From Liolophura sinensis (taxonomy: Eukaryota > Mollusca > Polyplacophora > Chitonida > Chitonidae): 64,000 bases of DNA. Below the pieces are notes generated by a model that was given only the letters and a program-made list of their open reading frames with translations, was not told the origin of the DNA and searched no databases. Location of the stretch: the NCBI RefSeq assembly GCF_032854445.1, contig NC_088297.1, positions 19,231,127 through 19,295,126 on the forward strand, written 5' to 3'. This document shows positions 21,741 to 34,254 of this stretch, one piece after another. The position numbers and the translations under genes are program-made. The first letter of the stretch is position 1. Each line of letters opens with the position of its first letter.

Positions 21741-23215
21741 AGTGTTGCTGATTGCTGTTATTATCGCCCTCATATTCTCGCCGTGTAGACCGATGGGAGG
21801 AAACCGGGCTGAGGGAAACCACAACTTTCTCCCACTTTAAGATGAATACCACATTCTGGTTGTAAATGCCACAAATCTTACAAAAAGTATACTTTTTGTG
21901 AAGCAAGGCAGTCATGTTTTCTTAATTTCCCCTGACTATGGGTATTCATTCAATGAGGGGCATTACCTGCTGTTGGCAGACATAGGCCTACTTTGGACTC
22001 TTTCAACACCAAGTGCACAACACGTGTTCAAATTGGCATTCTGGTTTGCGTAAACAAGGATTTGCGTTCAGTGTGTATGGAACACATATGCGTGTATTAT
22101 TTTCCTTCTGAAGTATTTGATTTGCTTGATGAAAAACGTTTTCTACATGCAGCTTTGCCAAATATATGTTTTCTCGTTAACATTTGTTACATTTATTGGC
22201 AGATTGACAACTCCATTTTCTGAAGTGGTGGAACAGTTTACACTGTCATCACGTCAACAGCAGGAAGATTCATTTTGGGCTCATTAAAACATGGAACTTC
22301 AAGCAAAATGCAGGCCATCAATCCCAGACCTCATACAGAAATGCGTCCTACACCTCTCACAGACTTAAATGTACTATGCACAGTGATGCTCGAATGGCTA
22401 TTCTCAGGGACGTCCAAATACGGAGAAGAGTATCCCTGTGTTTTCTTTGTTTCAAGATAAATTACTTTTAAGTAAATAATTTAAACATATTCAGGAAAGT
22501 ACATATTGTAAGCATGGTGCAAAATCAACACATCTGGCATTATTACGATCATACTTATATGTTCATTCATTGACAAGGAAGAGTGCAAGTATCTCTTCAC
22601 AACACTAATAAATGATAGAACAAAAAGATATTTGTAATAATCAGCTCATTACATATCATTCTCCCTGATAGTACGAGTACATCAATGCAGAAAATGCAAA
22701 GCTCTTGCACACTTGTTAAAATGCAGGCAGAAAATAATATTTAAACTGTGTAATTTATATTACGTACTGTTGAATGACTTAAAATTTTACCCCAGAAGTT
22801 CATTTTTAGAGGCAAATAAATGTTGTCAGATATTACTTTTGGTGCGATAACTTATTTATTCCTTTAGGATATCTTTCTACCTTCCAAACAAACCGTAAAA
22901 CACCCTCCTAACATTAATAGAGCTTTCAGAATAAGGTACAATGTGCAACTTTTGTGATCGTCCGAATTTTAGATCATACACCATAAATTTCAAAAGTACT
23001 TTAACTGCCTTATTGGTATAAATGTTCAAGTTCCATTTCTTTGTCCATGTTCATTTGTAATATTTTTTGGTTAACTAAGTATAAATAAGAGGTTCAATAT
23101 TTATTTGTGTTGTGATCAAATTAATTTTATTTGTTGATGAGTGTGCATGATCAGTCAACAACAGTGACCTTTCATCCCCTTCACAATAGTGTCAGAACAG
23201 ATGAGGTAAACTGGT
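21741..23215. other. Intergenic DNA, nothing recognised
   Basis: AT-rich sequence without splice-supported exons or recognised repeats. Confidence 0.5.
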
Positions 23216-23393
23216 AAGGCCTCCGTGGTTAGCGGCGCAATGACCCATGAATCTCACACCAATGCGGTCGCTGTGAGCTCAAGTCCAGCTCATGCAGGCT
23301 TCCTGTCGTACGTGTGAGGAGGTCTGCTAGCAACCTGCAGAGGCCAGTGTGTTTCCCCAGACTCTGCCCGGTTTCCTACCACCAAATAAATAA
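23216..23393 (+). repeat. SINE-A copy with internal deletions
   Basis: Head GGCCTCCGTGGTTAGC (about 8 bp deleted from the A box), ACCAATGCGGTCGCTGTGAG, and a shortened body to CTGCCCGGTTTCCTACCACC. It then jumps directly to an AAATAAATAAAT tail, lacking the CCGTCGTATAAG to CACCAATC segment. Confidence 0.85.
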
Positions 23394-23608
23394 ATATAAA
23401 CTGAACAAAACACAGCATATATATATTGTGAGCATTGTATTCATTCAGGCACTTCTTCCCAGTAACTACTGTAACCTGTTTGATGTTACGTGTGGTCCAT
23501 ACCACAGCCAAATACACACTGAAACTTAGCATATTAAATGCATATCATTTTATATGTGTAGTTCAATAAGGAGTGTTGCACTTCTGACGGATTTGGCGCT
23601 GTTGTCTC

Positions 23609-23908
23609 CTACATTCCCTGGCGAAGAAGACTGGAGAGATATTTGAGACACATACAAGAGAGATGCCTTCTGGCACCTCGCACATCATGGGGACTAACTC
23701 CTTCCTTATATGGCAAAACTACCCAGTCATAACATCTGTGCTTTGTGACTACTGTTTCTTCACCGGTTTGGCTTTCATCCCTCAATTGACTGTTCACCCT
23801 CCTCCGACTGATGCCTACATGTGTACCATCACATGTCAGAACTTCGGGATATGGACCGGACCAGGGATTAACATGCTGGCGAAATCGATTCTCATCCTTG
23901 CAGTCCAT
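23609..23908 (-). pseudogene. Possible transposon-derived protein fragment
   Basis: A 99-codon minus-strand frame contains NPWSGPYPEVLTCDGTHVGI, then a charged stretch, VVLPYKEG and RRHLSCMCLKYL. From memory, P-E-V-L-x-C-D-G-T-x-x-G followed by a basic segment and a helical RxHL motif resembles a widespread invertebrate transposon-associated protein family, but I cannot name it with confidence. In-frame stops bound it, and no start or splice context is convincing. The adjacent frame to the right (23836-24039) also looks protein-like, so a frameshift is possible. Confidence 0.3.
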
Positions 23909-24067
23909 GAGAAAAACAATGAGACAAATGTTAATTCATGAACTAGCAGACTTGGGACCTGTTGACCGGTATATGCAGTTCGCTTCCTTGCAGAAACTGG
24001 TAAATGAAATTCGACCCGGGAGGACTTTATTGCATCCAATACAGAGACCTTGAGTTGTTGTTGGGGT

Positions 24068-27000
24068 GGGGGGGGGGGGGGGGGCTGTGGAAGGTGGGTT
24101 GTAGTGTGTTCATTATACAGACATGGGTGGGCTGTGGAAGGTGGGTTGTTGTGTGTTTATTATACAGACCTGGGTGGGCTGTGGAAGGTGGGTTGTAGTG
24201 TGTTCATTATACAGACCTGGGTGGGCTGTGGAAGATATGATGTTATGTGTTTATTATACAGACCTGGGTGGGCTATGGAAGGTGGGTTGTAGTGTGTTTA
24301 TTGTACCGAGACCCGGGTGGGCTATGGAAGGTGGGTTGTAGTGTGTTTTTTATACAGACCTTGGTGGGCTGTGGAAGGTGGGTTGTAGCGTGTTTATTAT
24401 ACAGATCTGGGTGGGGTGTGGAAGGTGGGTTGTTGTGTATTTACTATAGACCTTGGTGGGCTGTGGAAGGTGGGTTGTAGTGTGTTTATTATACAGACCT
24501 GGGTGGGCTGTGGAAGGTGGGTTGTTGTGTATTTACTATAGACCTGGGTGGGCTGTGGAAGGTGGGTTGTAGTGTGTTTATTATACAGACCTGGGTGGGG
24601 TGTGGAAGGTGGGTTGTTGTGTATTTACTATAGACCTGGGTGGGCTGTGGAAGGTGGGTTGTAGTGTGTTTATTATACAGACCTGGGTGGGGTGTGGAAG
24701 GTGGGTTGTTGTGTATTTACTATAGACCTGGGTGGGCTGTGGAAGGTGGGTTGTAGTGTGTTTATTATACAGACCTGGGTGGGCTGTGGAAGGTGGGTTG
24801 TAGTGTGTTTATTATACAGACCTGGGTGGGGTGTGGAAGGTGGGTTGTTGTGTATTTACTATAGACCTGGGTGGGCTGTGGAAGGTGGGTTGTAGTGTGT
24901 TTATTATACAGACCTTGGTGGGCTGTGGAAGGTGGGTTGTAGTGTGTTTATTATACAGACCTGGGTGGGGTGTGGAAGGTGGGTTGTTGTGTATTTACTA
25001 TAGACCTTGGTGGGCTGTGGAAGGTGGGTTGTAGTGTGTTTATTATACAGACCTGGGTGGGCTGTGGAAGGTGGGTTGTTGTGTATTTACTATAGACCTG
25101 GGTGGGCTGTGGAAGGTGGGTTGTAGTGTGTTTATTATACAGACCTGGGTGGGGTGTGGAAGGTGGGTTGTTGTGTATTTACTATAGACCTGGGTGGGCT
25201 GTGGAAGGTGGGTTGTAGTGTGTTTATTATACAGACCTAGGTGGGCTATGGAAGGCATGGTGTTGTGTGTTTATTACACAGACCTGGGTGGGGTGTGGAA
25301 AGTGGGTCGTAGTGTGTTTATTATACAGACCTGGGTGGGCTATCGAAGGTATGTTATGTGTTTATTATACAGGCCTGGGTGGGCAGTGGAAGGTGGGTTG
25401 TAATGTGTTTATTATACAGACCTGGGTGGGCTGTGGAGGGTGGGTTGTAGTGTGTTTATTATACAGACCTGGGTGGGCTATCGAAGGTATGTTATGTGTT
25501 TATTATACAGACCTGGGTGGGGTGTGGAAATGGGTTGTTGTGTGTTTATTATACAGACCTGGGTGGGCTATCGAAGATATGTTATGTGTTTATTATACAG
25601 ACCTGGGTGGGCTGTGGAAAGTGGGTTGTAGTGTGTTTATTATACAGACCTGGGTGGGCTATCGAAGGTATGTTATGTGTTTATTATACAGATCTGGGTG
25701 GGCTGTGGAAGGTGGGTTGTAATGTGTTAATTACACAGGCCTGGGTGGGCTGTAGTGTGTTTATTATACAGACCTGGGTGGGCTATCGAAGGTATGTTAT
25801 GTGTTTATTATCCAGACCTGGGTGGGGTGTGGAAGTGGGTGGTTGTGTGTTTATTATACAGACCTGGGTGGGCTGTGGAGGGTGGGTTGTAGTGTGTTTA
25901 TTATACAGACCTAGGTGGGTTGTAGTGTGTTTATTGTACAGACCTGGGTGGGCTATGGAAGGCATGGTGTTGTGTGTTTATTGTACAGACCTGGGTGGGG
26001 TGTGGAAGGTGGGTTGTTGTGTGTTTATTATACAGACCTGGGTGGGCTATCGAAGGTATGTTATGTGTTTATTATACAGACCTGGGTGGGCTGTGGAAGG
26101 TGGGTTGTAATGTGTTTATTATACAGACCTGGGTGGGCTGTGGAAGGTGGGTTGTAGTGTGTTCATTATACAGATTTGGGTGGGCTGTGGAGGGTGGGTT
26201 GTGTGTTTATTATACAGGCCTGGGTGGGTTGTAAAGTGTTTATTATACAGACCTGGGTGGGCTGTGGAAGGTATGATGTAGTGTTTATTATACAGGCCCA
26301 GGTGGGCTATTGAGGGTATGTTATGTGTTTATTATACAGACCTGGGTGGGCTGTGGAAGGTGGGTTGTAATGTGTTTATTATACAGACCTGGGTGGGCTG
26401 TGGAAGGTGGGTTGTAGTGTGTTCATTATACAGGTTTGGGTGGGCTGTGGAAGATATGATGTTATGTGTTTATTATACAGACCCGGGTGGGCTATGGAAG
26501 GTATGATGTAGCGTGTTTATTATGCAGACCCGTGTGGGGTGTAGTGTGTTTATTATACAGACCTGAGTGGGCTATGGAAGGCATGGTGTTATGTGTTTAT
26601 TATACAGACCTGGGTGGGCTGTGGAAGGTGGGTTGTAATGTGTTTATTATACAGACCTGGGTGGGCTGTGGAAGGTGGGTTGTAGTGTGTTCATTATACA
26701 GATTTGGGTGGGCAGTGGAGGGTGGGTTGTGTGTTTATTATACAGGCCTGGGTGGGTTGTAAAGTGTTTATTATACAGACCTGGGTGGGTTGTGGAAGGT
26801 ATGATGTAGTGTTTATTATACAGACCCGGGTGGGCTATTGAGGGTATGTTATGTGTTTATTATACAGACCTGGGTGGGCTGTGGAAGGTGGGTTGTAATG
26901 TGTTTATTATACAGACCTGGGTGGGCTGTGGAAGGTGGGTTGTAGTGTGTTCATTATACAGGTTTGGGTGGGCTGTGGAAGATATGATGTTATGTGTTTA

Positions 27001-28310
27001 TTATACAGACCCGGGTGGGCTATGGAAGGTATGATGTAGCGTGTTTATTATGCAGACCCGTGTGGGGTGTAGTGTGTTTATTATACAGACCTGAGTGGGC
27101 TATGGAAGGCATGGTGTTGTGTGTTTATTACACAGACCTGGGTGGGGTGTGGAAGTGGGTTGTTGTGTGTTTATTATACAGACCTGGATGGGCTGTGGTG
27201 GGTGGCTTGTAGTGTGTTTATTATACAGATCTAGGTGGGTTGTAATGCGTTTATTATACAGACCCGGGTGAGCTATGGAAGGCATGGTGTTGTGCGTTTA
27301 TTATACAGATCTGGGTGGGGTGTAGAAGGTGGGTTGTAGTGTGTTTATTATACAGACCTAGGTGGGTTTTAAAGTGTTTATTATACAGACCTGGGTGGGG
27401 TGTGGAAGGTGGGTTGTTGTGTGTTTATTATACAGACCTGGGTGGGCTATGGAAGGCATGGTGTTGTGTGCTTTTTATACAGACCTAGGTGGGATGTGGA
27501 AGGTGGGTTGTAGTATGCTTATTATACAGACCTGGGTGGGCTGTGGAAGGTGGGTTGTAGTGTGCTTTTTATACAGACCTGGGTGGGCCGTGGAAGGTAT
27601 GATGTAGTGTTTATTACACAGACCTGGCTGGGCTATGGAAGGCATGGTGTTGTGTGTTTATTATAAAGACCTGGGTGGGCTGTGGAAAGTGGGTTGTAGT
27701 GTGTTTATTATAAAGACCTGGGTGGGCTGTGGAAAGTGGGTTGTAGTGTGTTTATTATACAGATCTGGGTGGGCTATGGAAGGTGGGTTGTTGTGTGTTT
27801 ATTATACAGACCTGGGTGAGCTGTGGAAGGTGGGTTGTAGTGTGTTTATTATACAGACCTGGGTGGGCTGTGGAAAGTGGGTTGTAGTGTGTTCATAATA
27901 CAGACCTGGGTGGGGTGTGGAAGGTGGGTTGTAGTGTGTTCATAATACAGACCTGGGTGGGCTATGGAAGGTGGGTTGTAGTGTGTTGATTATACAGACC
28001 CGGGCGGGCTATGGAAGGTATGATGTAGGTTGTTTATTATACAGACCTGGGTGGTCTATTGAGGGTGGGTTGTAGTGTGTTTAATGTACTGAGATTCGGG
28101 TGGGCTATTAAAGGTGGATTGGAGTGTGTGTAGAGGGACCAAGGTGGGTTATGTACAGTGGGATGTAGACTGTTGAATGGTATATGGAAGTAGGTGTGCA
28201 AAAATTTGGACGAGCTATAAAAGGTGTTTTGTAATGTACAGGTATGTAGACCGACTAGGTTGGGCTGTGGAAGGTGGGCTATGGAAGGTGGGTTTAATAT
28301 GTAATGTATG
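24068..28310 (+). repeat. Large G-rich minisatellite, 45-47-bp units, roughly 85 copies
   Basis: Begins with a run of 17 G (24068-24084), then head-to-tail units: GACCTGGGTGGGCTGTGGAA, GGTGGGTTGTAGTGTG, TTTATTATACA (47 bp). Common variants are a 45-bp form with TGTTGTGTATTTACTATA, a form with CTATCGAAGGTATGTTATG, and short forms lacking the middle. The plus strand is very poor in C and has repeated GGG runs. Units decay from about 28040 to 28310. All three plus frames stay open for long stretches because unit lengths are not multiples of three and stops are rare, so the open frames are by-products. Confidence 0.97.
26063..27118 (+). repeat. 528-bp higher-order tandem duplication inside the minisatellite
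   Basis: 26063-26590 and 26591-27118 contain the same ordered series of variant units with only a handful of differences. The offset is exactly 528 bp for several distinctive variants (CATTATACAGGTTTGGG, TATGCAGACCCGTGTGG). Confidence 0.9.
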
Positions 28311-28717
28311 TTGATTGTACGGAGTGTAAGATGGGGTGTAGTGTGTGCATTATACTGAGAGAATACTGATGTGAGTAGACGTGTAAAATGGGACCACGAG
28401 AAAAAAAGATATAAAATGGGAATGAAACAAAACACTCTATGTATTGCCCGGAGACTTGGTCGAGTTATGACAGCTATAGGCCTACTATGTTGTTTGTATT
28501 GGACTGGGATAGGCATGGGCTATTGCAGTATATGTGTTGTGTATATTGTACTTCTCACTGACAGTTAAATGTTTTTTGGAGGAAAAATAAATGATTTTTT
28601 TTTGTTCAACATGTCTTGAAATATTTTAGAAATGACAGCAGGTTGTAGATATAGATTACCTGGTGAACTGTCATTTTCCACTACAGGTAAATTGTTGTAA
28701 TGGGTGGCTCTCTGTTT

Positions 28718-28999
28718 TCATTGTGCAATGTCAGCTGTGGTATATATTCTGTACCCTGGAGTGTTGTCATTCGCCATCAATGACTGACCACATTTGTGAA
28801 GGCAGCCCACAAAGCTACCCCCTTCAAAAGACTGTGTAACATCTGGATGGCCTGCTACATCCAGCAGATGATTCTTCACCGAGAAAAGAGCTGTGTTTTG
28901 ATGAGAAATCATGCCTGATTGCTTTAGCATCTTCTCAACATTCCACTCAAATTCAATGGCTCCATCAATTTGGTCCAGTTGTTTGGGGGTAAACAGTTT
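28718..28999 (-). CDS. Candidate terminal exon, unrecognised protein
   Basis: On the minus strand a TTTTTTAG acceptor (29001-29000) opens a phase-0 frame of 93 codons plus TGA (28720-28718). It starts KLFTPKQLDQIDGAIEFEWN and ends GYRIYTTADIAQ, with CLHKCGQSL in between. The composition is balanced and protein-like, and no repeat overlaps it. The candidate exon at 36465-36620 ends in phase 0 with a GTAAGT donor and could splice to it across about 7.5 kb. I do not recognise the family. No poly(A) signal is obvious. Confidence 0.45.
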   Translation of the reverse strand, partial: KLFTPKQLDQIDGAIEFEWNVEKMLKQSGMISHQNTALFSVKNHLLDVAGHPDVTQSFEGGSFVGCLHKCGQSLMANDNTPGYRIYTTADIAQ

Positions 29000-29002
29000 C
29001 TA

Positions 29003-30569
29003 AAAAACAGAATGTTTAACACATAACTTATTATTGACACAGACTAAAGCCATTGTAAGCATGATTGTAGTACAGTGTGACACTTTGAATGGGACTATGG
29101 CTTTACAATACATATGTGTAACGATAAGTGTGTATTTACAGTTAGTATATAGCATTATAGCTTTATACTAACTGACCTGCACAAATGCACAGTATTACAT
29201 GACAAGCTGTACCTGCTCACATAACTGACAACATTGTTTATATGTGCACATTATATTTAATACTACTTATAACAAGGCATAAAAATATAGTTGTGTTAAT
29301 TTGTTTTAGCGGTATTGGACACAAATGTTTAACATTTTACTCTAGTATATGTTAATCAAAAATAAAAGCTTTTTATTGAAAATATTGACAGAATGATACC
29401 TAAGGACTGTCTGGAAACAGTCATCAAGCACTGTTCTAAAATGAGACAAAGCTCAGGTCAGAGCGAATGCACCCCAAGGGTATCCTACAACTGGTAAGCC
29501 ATTGGTTCGAAAGCTTGCCAAGATGATACACGTAAATTATTTGTGATTTGATAAAAAAAATGTGAAGTGGGACAACTTGTTTATATGTTTGGGATTTGAA
29601 ACTTTGATTTAGTAGCAAGGCTATTAAAGAGTTTCCCGCCTGTTGCAGACACATGAATGCAAAACTTATAATGCAAATATCAACACATCAAGGACTGAGG
29701 TCGTGAATTTGGTAATTTCTAGTACTTAATACAATTACAAAGCAAAAACAATGCAACATTAAACAAGTGTCATTTTGTCTTAATATGCATGTAAAACTTA
29801 TGCTCAATTCATACAAGTATATTTGGAGCATTAAATATTGTAGTACCCCTAAATAATACACCGTTGTGAATTTTGTAATATACTGTACCCTATTTCTTGT
29901 AATTTTTGGGACACCTGGTCTGCTCTTCTTTAAACTTAGTATACGTCATTGTAGCTGGAATATTTAGTTTGGCTTTCCTCACATGGTTATACCATCTAAC
30001 GAACAACTTATCTTTATTTTTCCCAAAAGCCAGGAAAGAAATGTAATATTATGATTTCAGCAAAACTAATATCTGTCCCAAAAATTAGAAGAATTAGGGT
30101 AACTAATATGTTAACAGCGCATGAGCTATGGAACATGTCTTTGTGTTGTATTCCCCATGTCTGCAAAACCTGAGCTCAGTACATGCAATACATATGTCTG
30201 CACGTTGACTGATAAATTCATTTGCTTATGCAATGGCACTGAGTTTTGTAGTTGGAGGAAACAATCCACGTTAAACCCCCAGCCTTGGCCATGCTTATAC
30301 TATGTTAGAATGAAAGGCACAGGGTATTGACAGCCCAATAGCACCCTGAGATACTGCATACCCTGACCTATACAAAGTGCCTATGATGTTTGGGAAAGCA
30401 GTAATTGCCTGCGAGCACTGGGATTGAACCTGCACTTTGTTTGCCGTGGGTGAGAATCAAACTGCTAACCATGCTTCATGTAGCTGTGTGCTTTTACAAG
30501 ACAAGTTGAGGCATCCATGTAGGGGTAGGCAGTAGTTGCAGCACCCGCAATTATTCCCACTGATGTTTG
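29003..30569. other. Non-coding DNA, nothing recognised
   Basis: If the flanking minus-strand exons belong together, this is the start of their intron. I saw no splice-supported exon and no SINE. Confidence 0.45.
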
Positions 30570-30770
30570 CCATTTGTATGACTTATTTGATTGGTGTTTT
30601 ATGCCTTACTCAAGAATCTTTCACTTATATGACGGTGGCCAGCATTATGGTGGGTGGAAACTGGGCAAAGCACAGGGGGAAACCCACGACCATCCACAGG
30701 TTGCTGGCAGACCTTCACAAGTACGGCCAGAGAGGAAGCCAGCATGAGCTGGACTTGACCATTTGTATGA
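30570..30770 (-). repeat. 5'-truncated SINE-A with 12-bp target-site duplication
   Basis: The element (30582-30758) runs from tail to the AGCCAGCATGAGCTGGACTT block and lacks the rest of the tRNA-like head. CCATTTGTATGA occurs at 30570-30581 and 30759-30770. Confidence 0.93.
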
Positions 30771-31633
30771 AGCATGATGATTGAATGCTATGTGTTGCCC
30801 ACGGAAATGAAGAGTACCTGATTAAGTATATATGTACCTGGAGTGTAAGGGTACAGCAATCACACATGTGGTGCTTCACGGGCGAGCCAACAATAAAAGT
30901 TGAAAGACGGAATAAAAATAAACTAAATATTAAAGTGCTCCAAAGATGTACAGGAGAAACAGATAGCAGAAATAGTTAACTGTTGTATTTCTAATTTGAT
31001 AATGTTAAAGAATACCAGTAGGTTAATGACCATGCAACCTGCTGAAGAACTGAGTAATGGTTTGTTCACTTGCATAGGGTTTAATACCACATGGCACATT
31101 AATACCATGGCACATACTGTGTTTAATGGCGAATTTCCAAATGAGCAATATACATGTACTAGCCCCATGAGGTGATGTACTATGAACGAAAAAGTTGGAT
31201 TACTTTGAATGCTTCTGGTCTTTTACAGATTGCAGCTTTAGCCACATGCAGAATGCCCACAGTGTGGTTTACTAATGCCATAAGCTAAGATGACAAAATT
31301 GAATATTATATATAAAACACAAAGTATTATTTTAAATAACTAAGAACACATAATGTGGGTAGTGCGTGCACTATATAATAACAGCTAGCTCTGGAGGAAT
31401 GCACTTAACTGAAGCTAATGAGGCAATTATGAGCGCTGACCCTGGAGTTGCAGTGTCAGTTGTGCAGTACATAGTTTAATTTGGTTTTTAAGATTTGCAA
31501 GTCAATTGCATGTGTTGTTGAATGTGGCAGAATGCTTCTAATTTGTTTGTTAATGCTTTACTAATTGATGACTCGTATAATGTTCATGAGTATTATGGGT
31601 TGATGAAACAGGAGTGCCCATGGAAAACCACAA

Positions 31634-31788
31634 TTTATTTGGTGTTTTACACCACACTGAAGAATATTTCGCTTATACGCCAGCAGACTGCGTTATGGTG
31701 GAAGGAAACTGAGCTCGCAACCCATGACTACCTGCAAGTTGTTGTCAGACCTTGCCGCCTACGACCGCAGAGGACATTGGTGACAGGC
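31634..31788 (-). repeat. SINE-A copy, old
   Basis: GGTGTTTTACACCACACTGA, AGAATATTTCGCTTATACG, GCGTTATGGTGGAAGGAAAC and the AGACCTTGCCGCCTACGACC block are recognisable but heavily diverged. Confidence 0.75.
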
Positions 31789-31888
31789 GAATAGCTTTGA
31801 ATACAGGCAGCTGACAAGGGCCATACATGAACTCTGTTAAGACTACAGCTGAGAGGAGATGGGTGAGTATTATGATGTTGCAAGTTTA

Positions 31889-31990
31889 TTTACTGATTTG
31901 ATTGGTGTTTTACAATGGACTAAGAAATATTTCACTTATTCGACAGCGGCAAGCATTATGGTGGAAACGGGTGAGAGTACAGGGGAACTT
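31889..31990 (-). repeat. SINE-A tail and body fragment
   Basis: TTTGATTGGTGTTTTACAAT, then AATATTTCACTTATTCGACA and GCATTATGGTGGAAACGGG. It is truncated in the body. Confidence 0.8.
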
Positions 31991-33961
31991 AGTTCGCAAA
32001 TATAAACCAATTTTTGATGACATGTTGTGTTCGAACAGGCACAAAAATGAACAAGCTGTTTAACAGGCCAAATGTACGCACCAACGGCAAATGCAATTTA
32101 GTGACACCAATTTTGTACTGATAGTGTACTCATCTACAAACCATAACACTGACGGCTGCTGTGGTATTACTGTCTATACTGTAAATGTATTGGCAACCAT
32201 TATACTTTATACTTTATGGCTTGCAATAATGGGTTAAATGCTGAACTGTAACAGATTAAAGCAACTGTGTCACAAGTTTATTACGAGAATGACATTTGGA
32301 AGTATTGCAGGTGGGAGAACTTATTTGTGTTCTATGCAAGGTGGATGTCAGCATCTGGCTTACATCATGGTTAACAAAGATCTTGAAGATGACTTTGAAC
32401 GAATCTGTAATATAATAAAGCTACAGGTTAGAAAACTATGTACATGAGTTAGAAAGTAGTATGTACATAGAAAACTATGTATCAGAAATGACATGATAAC
32501 ATTAACTGAAAAGATCCCTTTGATGTATTTACATATTTGTTAGCTTGATTACACTTCAATTTTGTAAAAGTGTTGCCTACATGATTTACATACACTATGC
32601 TAAGGGAGGGCATGAGATGACCACTGATGCTACAAATGGCTGTGCCTTCAATAATATTTAATGTGGCACTGTTACAAAAATGTAACTACATGCACATATT
32701 TGGAAAGGATTTTATTAAAATTAACTGGTTTCGTGTGAGAATTGACTGTAAACAAAAGAACTACTGTTACCAAATAATTGAAACACCTGCAGATACACAG
32801 TGCATGTAAATGTAGCAACAAGGAACGTAGAATTGTGAGGAAGAAACCAGTGCAGAGAGACACGTTAACAAGACGGATTACTAATACTGGCACAGTTTCT
32901 TGGATCTACATATACACATGTAACCAAATTGACCCTGTTTTATGAATGATGAGAAGAACCATTATGAAGCTGCACTGATGGAGAGGCAATATGATGAACT
33001 GTGAAACAATGATATACCATATGGAATTGACTTAAGCTGATTTTGGTTTGAAGCAATAACGAGGACCATATGTAGAAAAGACTAGAAGATTGTGATGCCA
33101 ACTTTAAACAGAACACTTTATGAAATTCAACTAAAAGTGACGCTTCTGAGAGTCTTGAAGTGTGTGAATAAAAGAAATTGGTGTGAAAACAAAAAACTTT
33201 TTAGTGATAACCTGTGATATTTTTGCTCAATATGTTAGCTAGTTTTAATACAGCTTGATTAGTTTGGGAGACCAACTGTTTTGTGGCTCTAAATTCAATG
33301 GCTCTACATACGGTCCCGATACTGCATAATATTTTATTATTTTACTGAAGCCATAGCTGTGCACAGAAAAAAAAAAACAATAGGCCTTTGGCAAGCAGCT
33401 GATGAGCTTTGCCACAAGCAACACACAGGTTTTGACTGGCAGAACTAGATCAGTGACTTCTATGTTGTGTGAATGTTCCTCCTGATAACGACCACACAAG
33501 CATGGTTTATGACTTATTGTACACTTAAGGAGCCACAAAACTTAAAGAGTTTTGAAAATGTAAAACTGCCTTCCAGAGTGGGGTGGGAATATGTACCTTG
33601 TGTATACCAGCAACTGGAAGGCAAGCGCCTTAACCACTGGGCCACAGCTCGCTACCTGTAATACATTGGTTAAACCAGTGGTTTAACTTAGAATTGGTAG
33701 CATGACTACCAAAGAGCTAGCCTGTATGAAGGTAATGCTCAATGCATAATAAACTGAAATGATGAATTTGGTACTTTACGGTAATTAATATTCTCACAGA
33801 GATTTATATGTATGTAATACTTTAAGTCAATACATCAAAATAATTTTCAAGATACCCACCCTAACACTTTGTTTAACAGTGATTCTAATATACAATACAA
33901 AAGTCAGGAATTCCATAATTTATGGTACTTGATATGCACACATCCAATCAACGATGGATTA
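31991..33961. other. Non-coding DNA, nothing recognised
   Basis: About 2 kb without recognised repeat or splice-supported exon. Short open frames at 32238-32447 and 32627-32809 look random. Confidence 0.45.
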
Positions 33962-34254
33962 TCCCCGTCATGATTTATTTATTTATTTGATTGGTGTTTT
34001 ACGCCGTACTCAAGAATATTTCACTTATATGACGGCGGCCAGCATTATGGTGGGTGGAAACCGGGCAGAGCCCGGGGAACCCACCACCATCCGCAGGCTG
34101 CTGGCAGACCTTCCCATATATGGCCGGAGAGGAAGCCAGCATGAGCTGGACTTGAACTCACAGCGACCGCATTGGTGAGAGACTCCTGGGTCAATGGTCA
34201 TTACGCTGCGCTAGTGCGCTAACTGACTGAGCCACGGAGGCCCCTCCCCATCAT
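33962..34254 (-). repeat. Full-length SINE-A with imperfect target-site duplication
   Basis: The element (33972-34244) has a complete tail, body and tRNA-like head ending GAGGCCCC. Flanks TCCCCGTCAT (33962-33971) and TCCCCATCAT (34245-34254) differ at one base. Confidence 0.92.

Noticed and set aside
24004..27898. Many long open frames in the minisatellite, giving repeated peptides such as CVYYTDLGGLWKVG and LYRPGWAVEGGL
   Set aside because: All three plus frames are open because the repeat rarely forms stops. Unit lengths of 45-47 bp shift the frame between units, there are no splice sites or start context, and the frames are by-products of the repeat.
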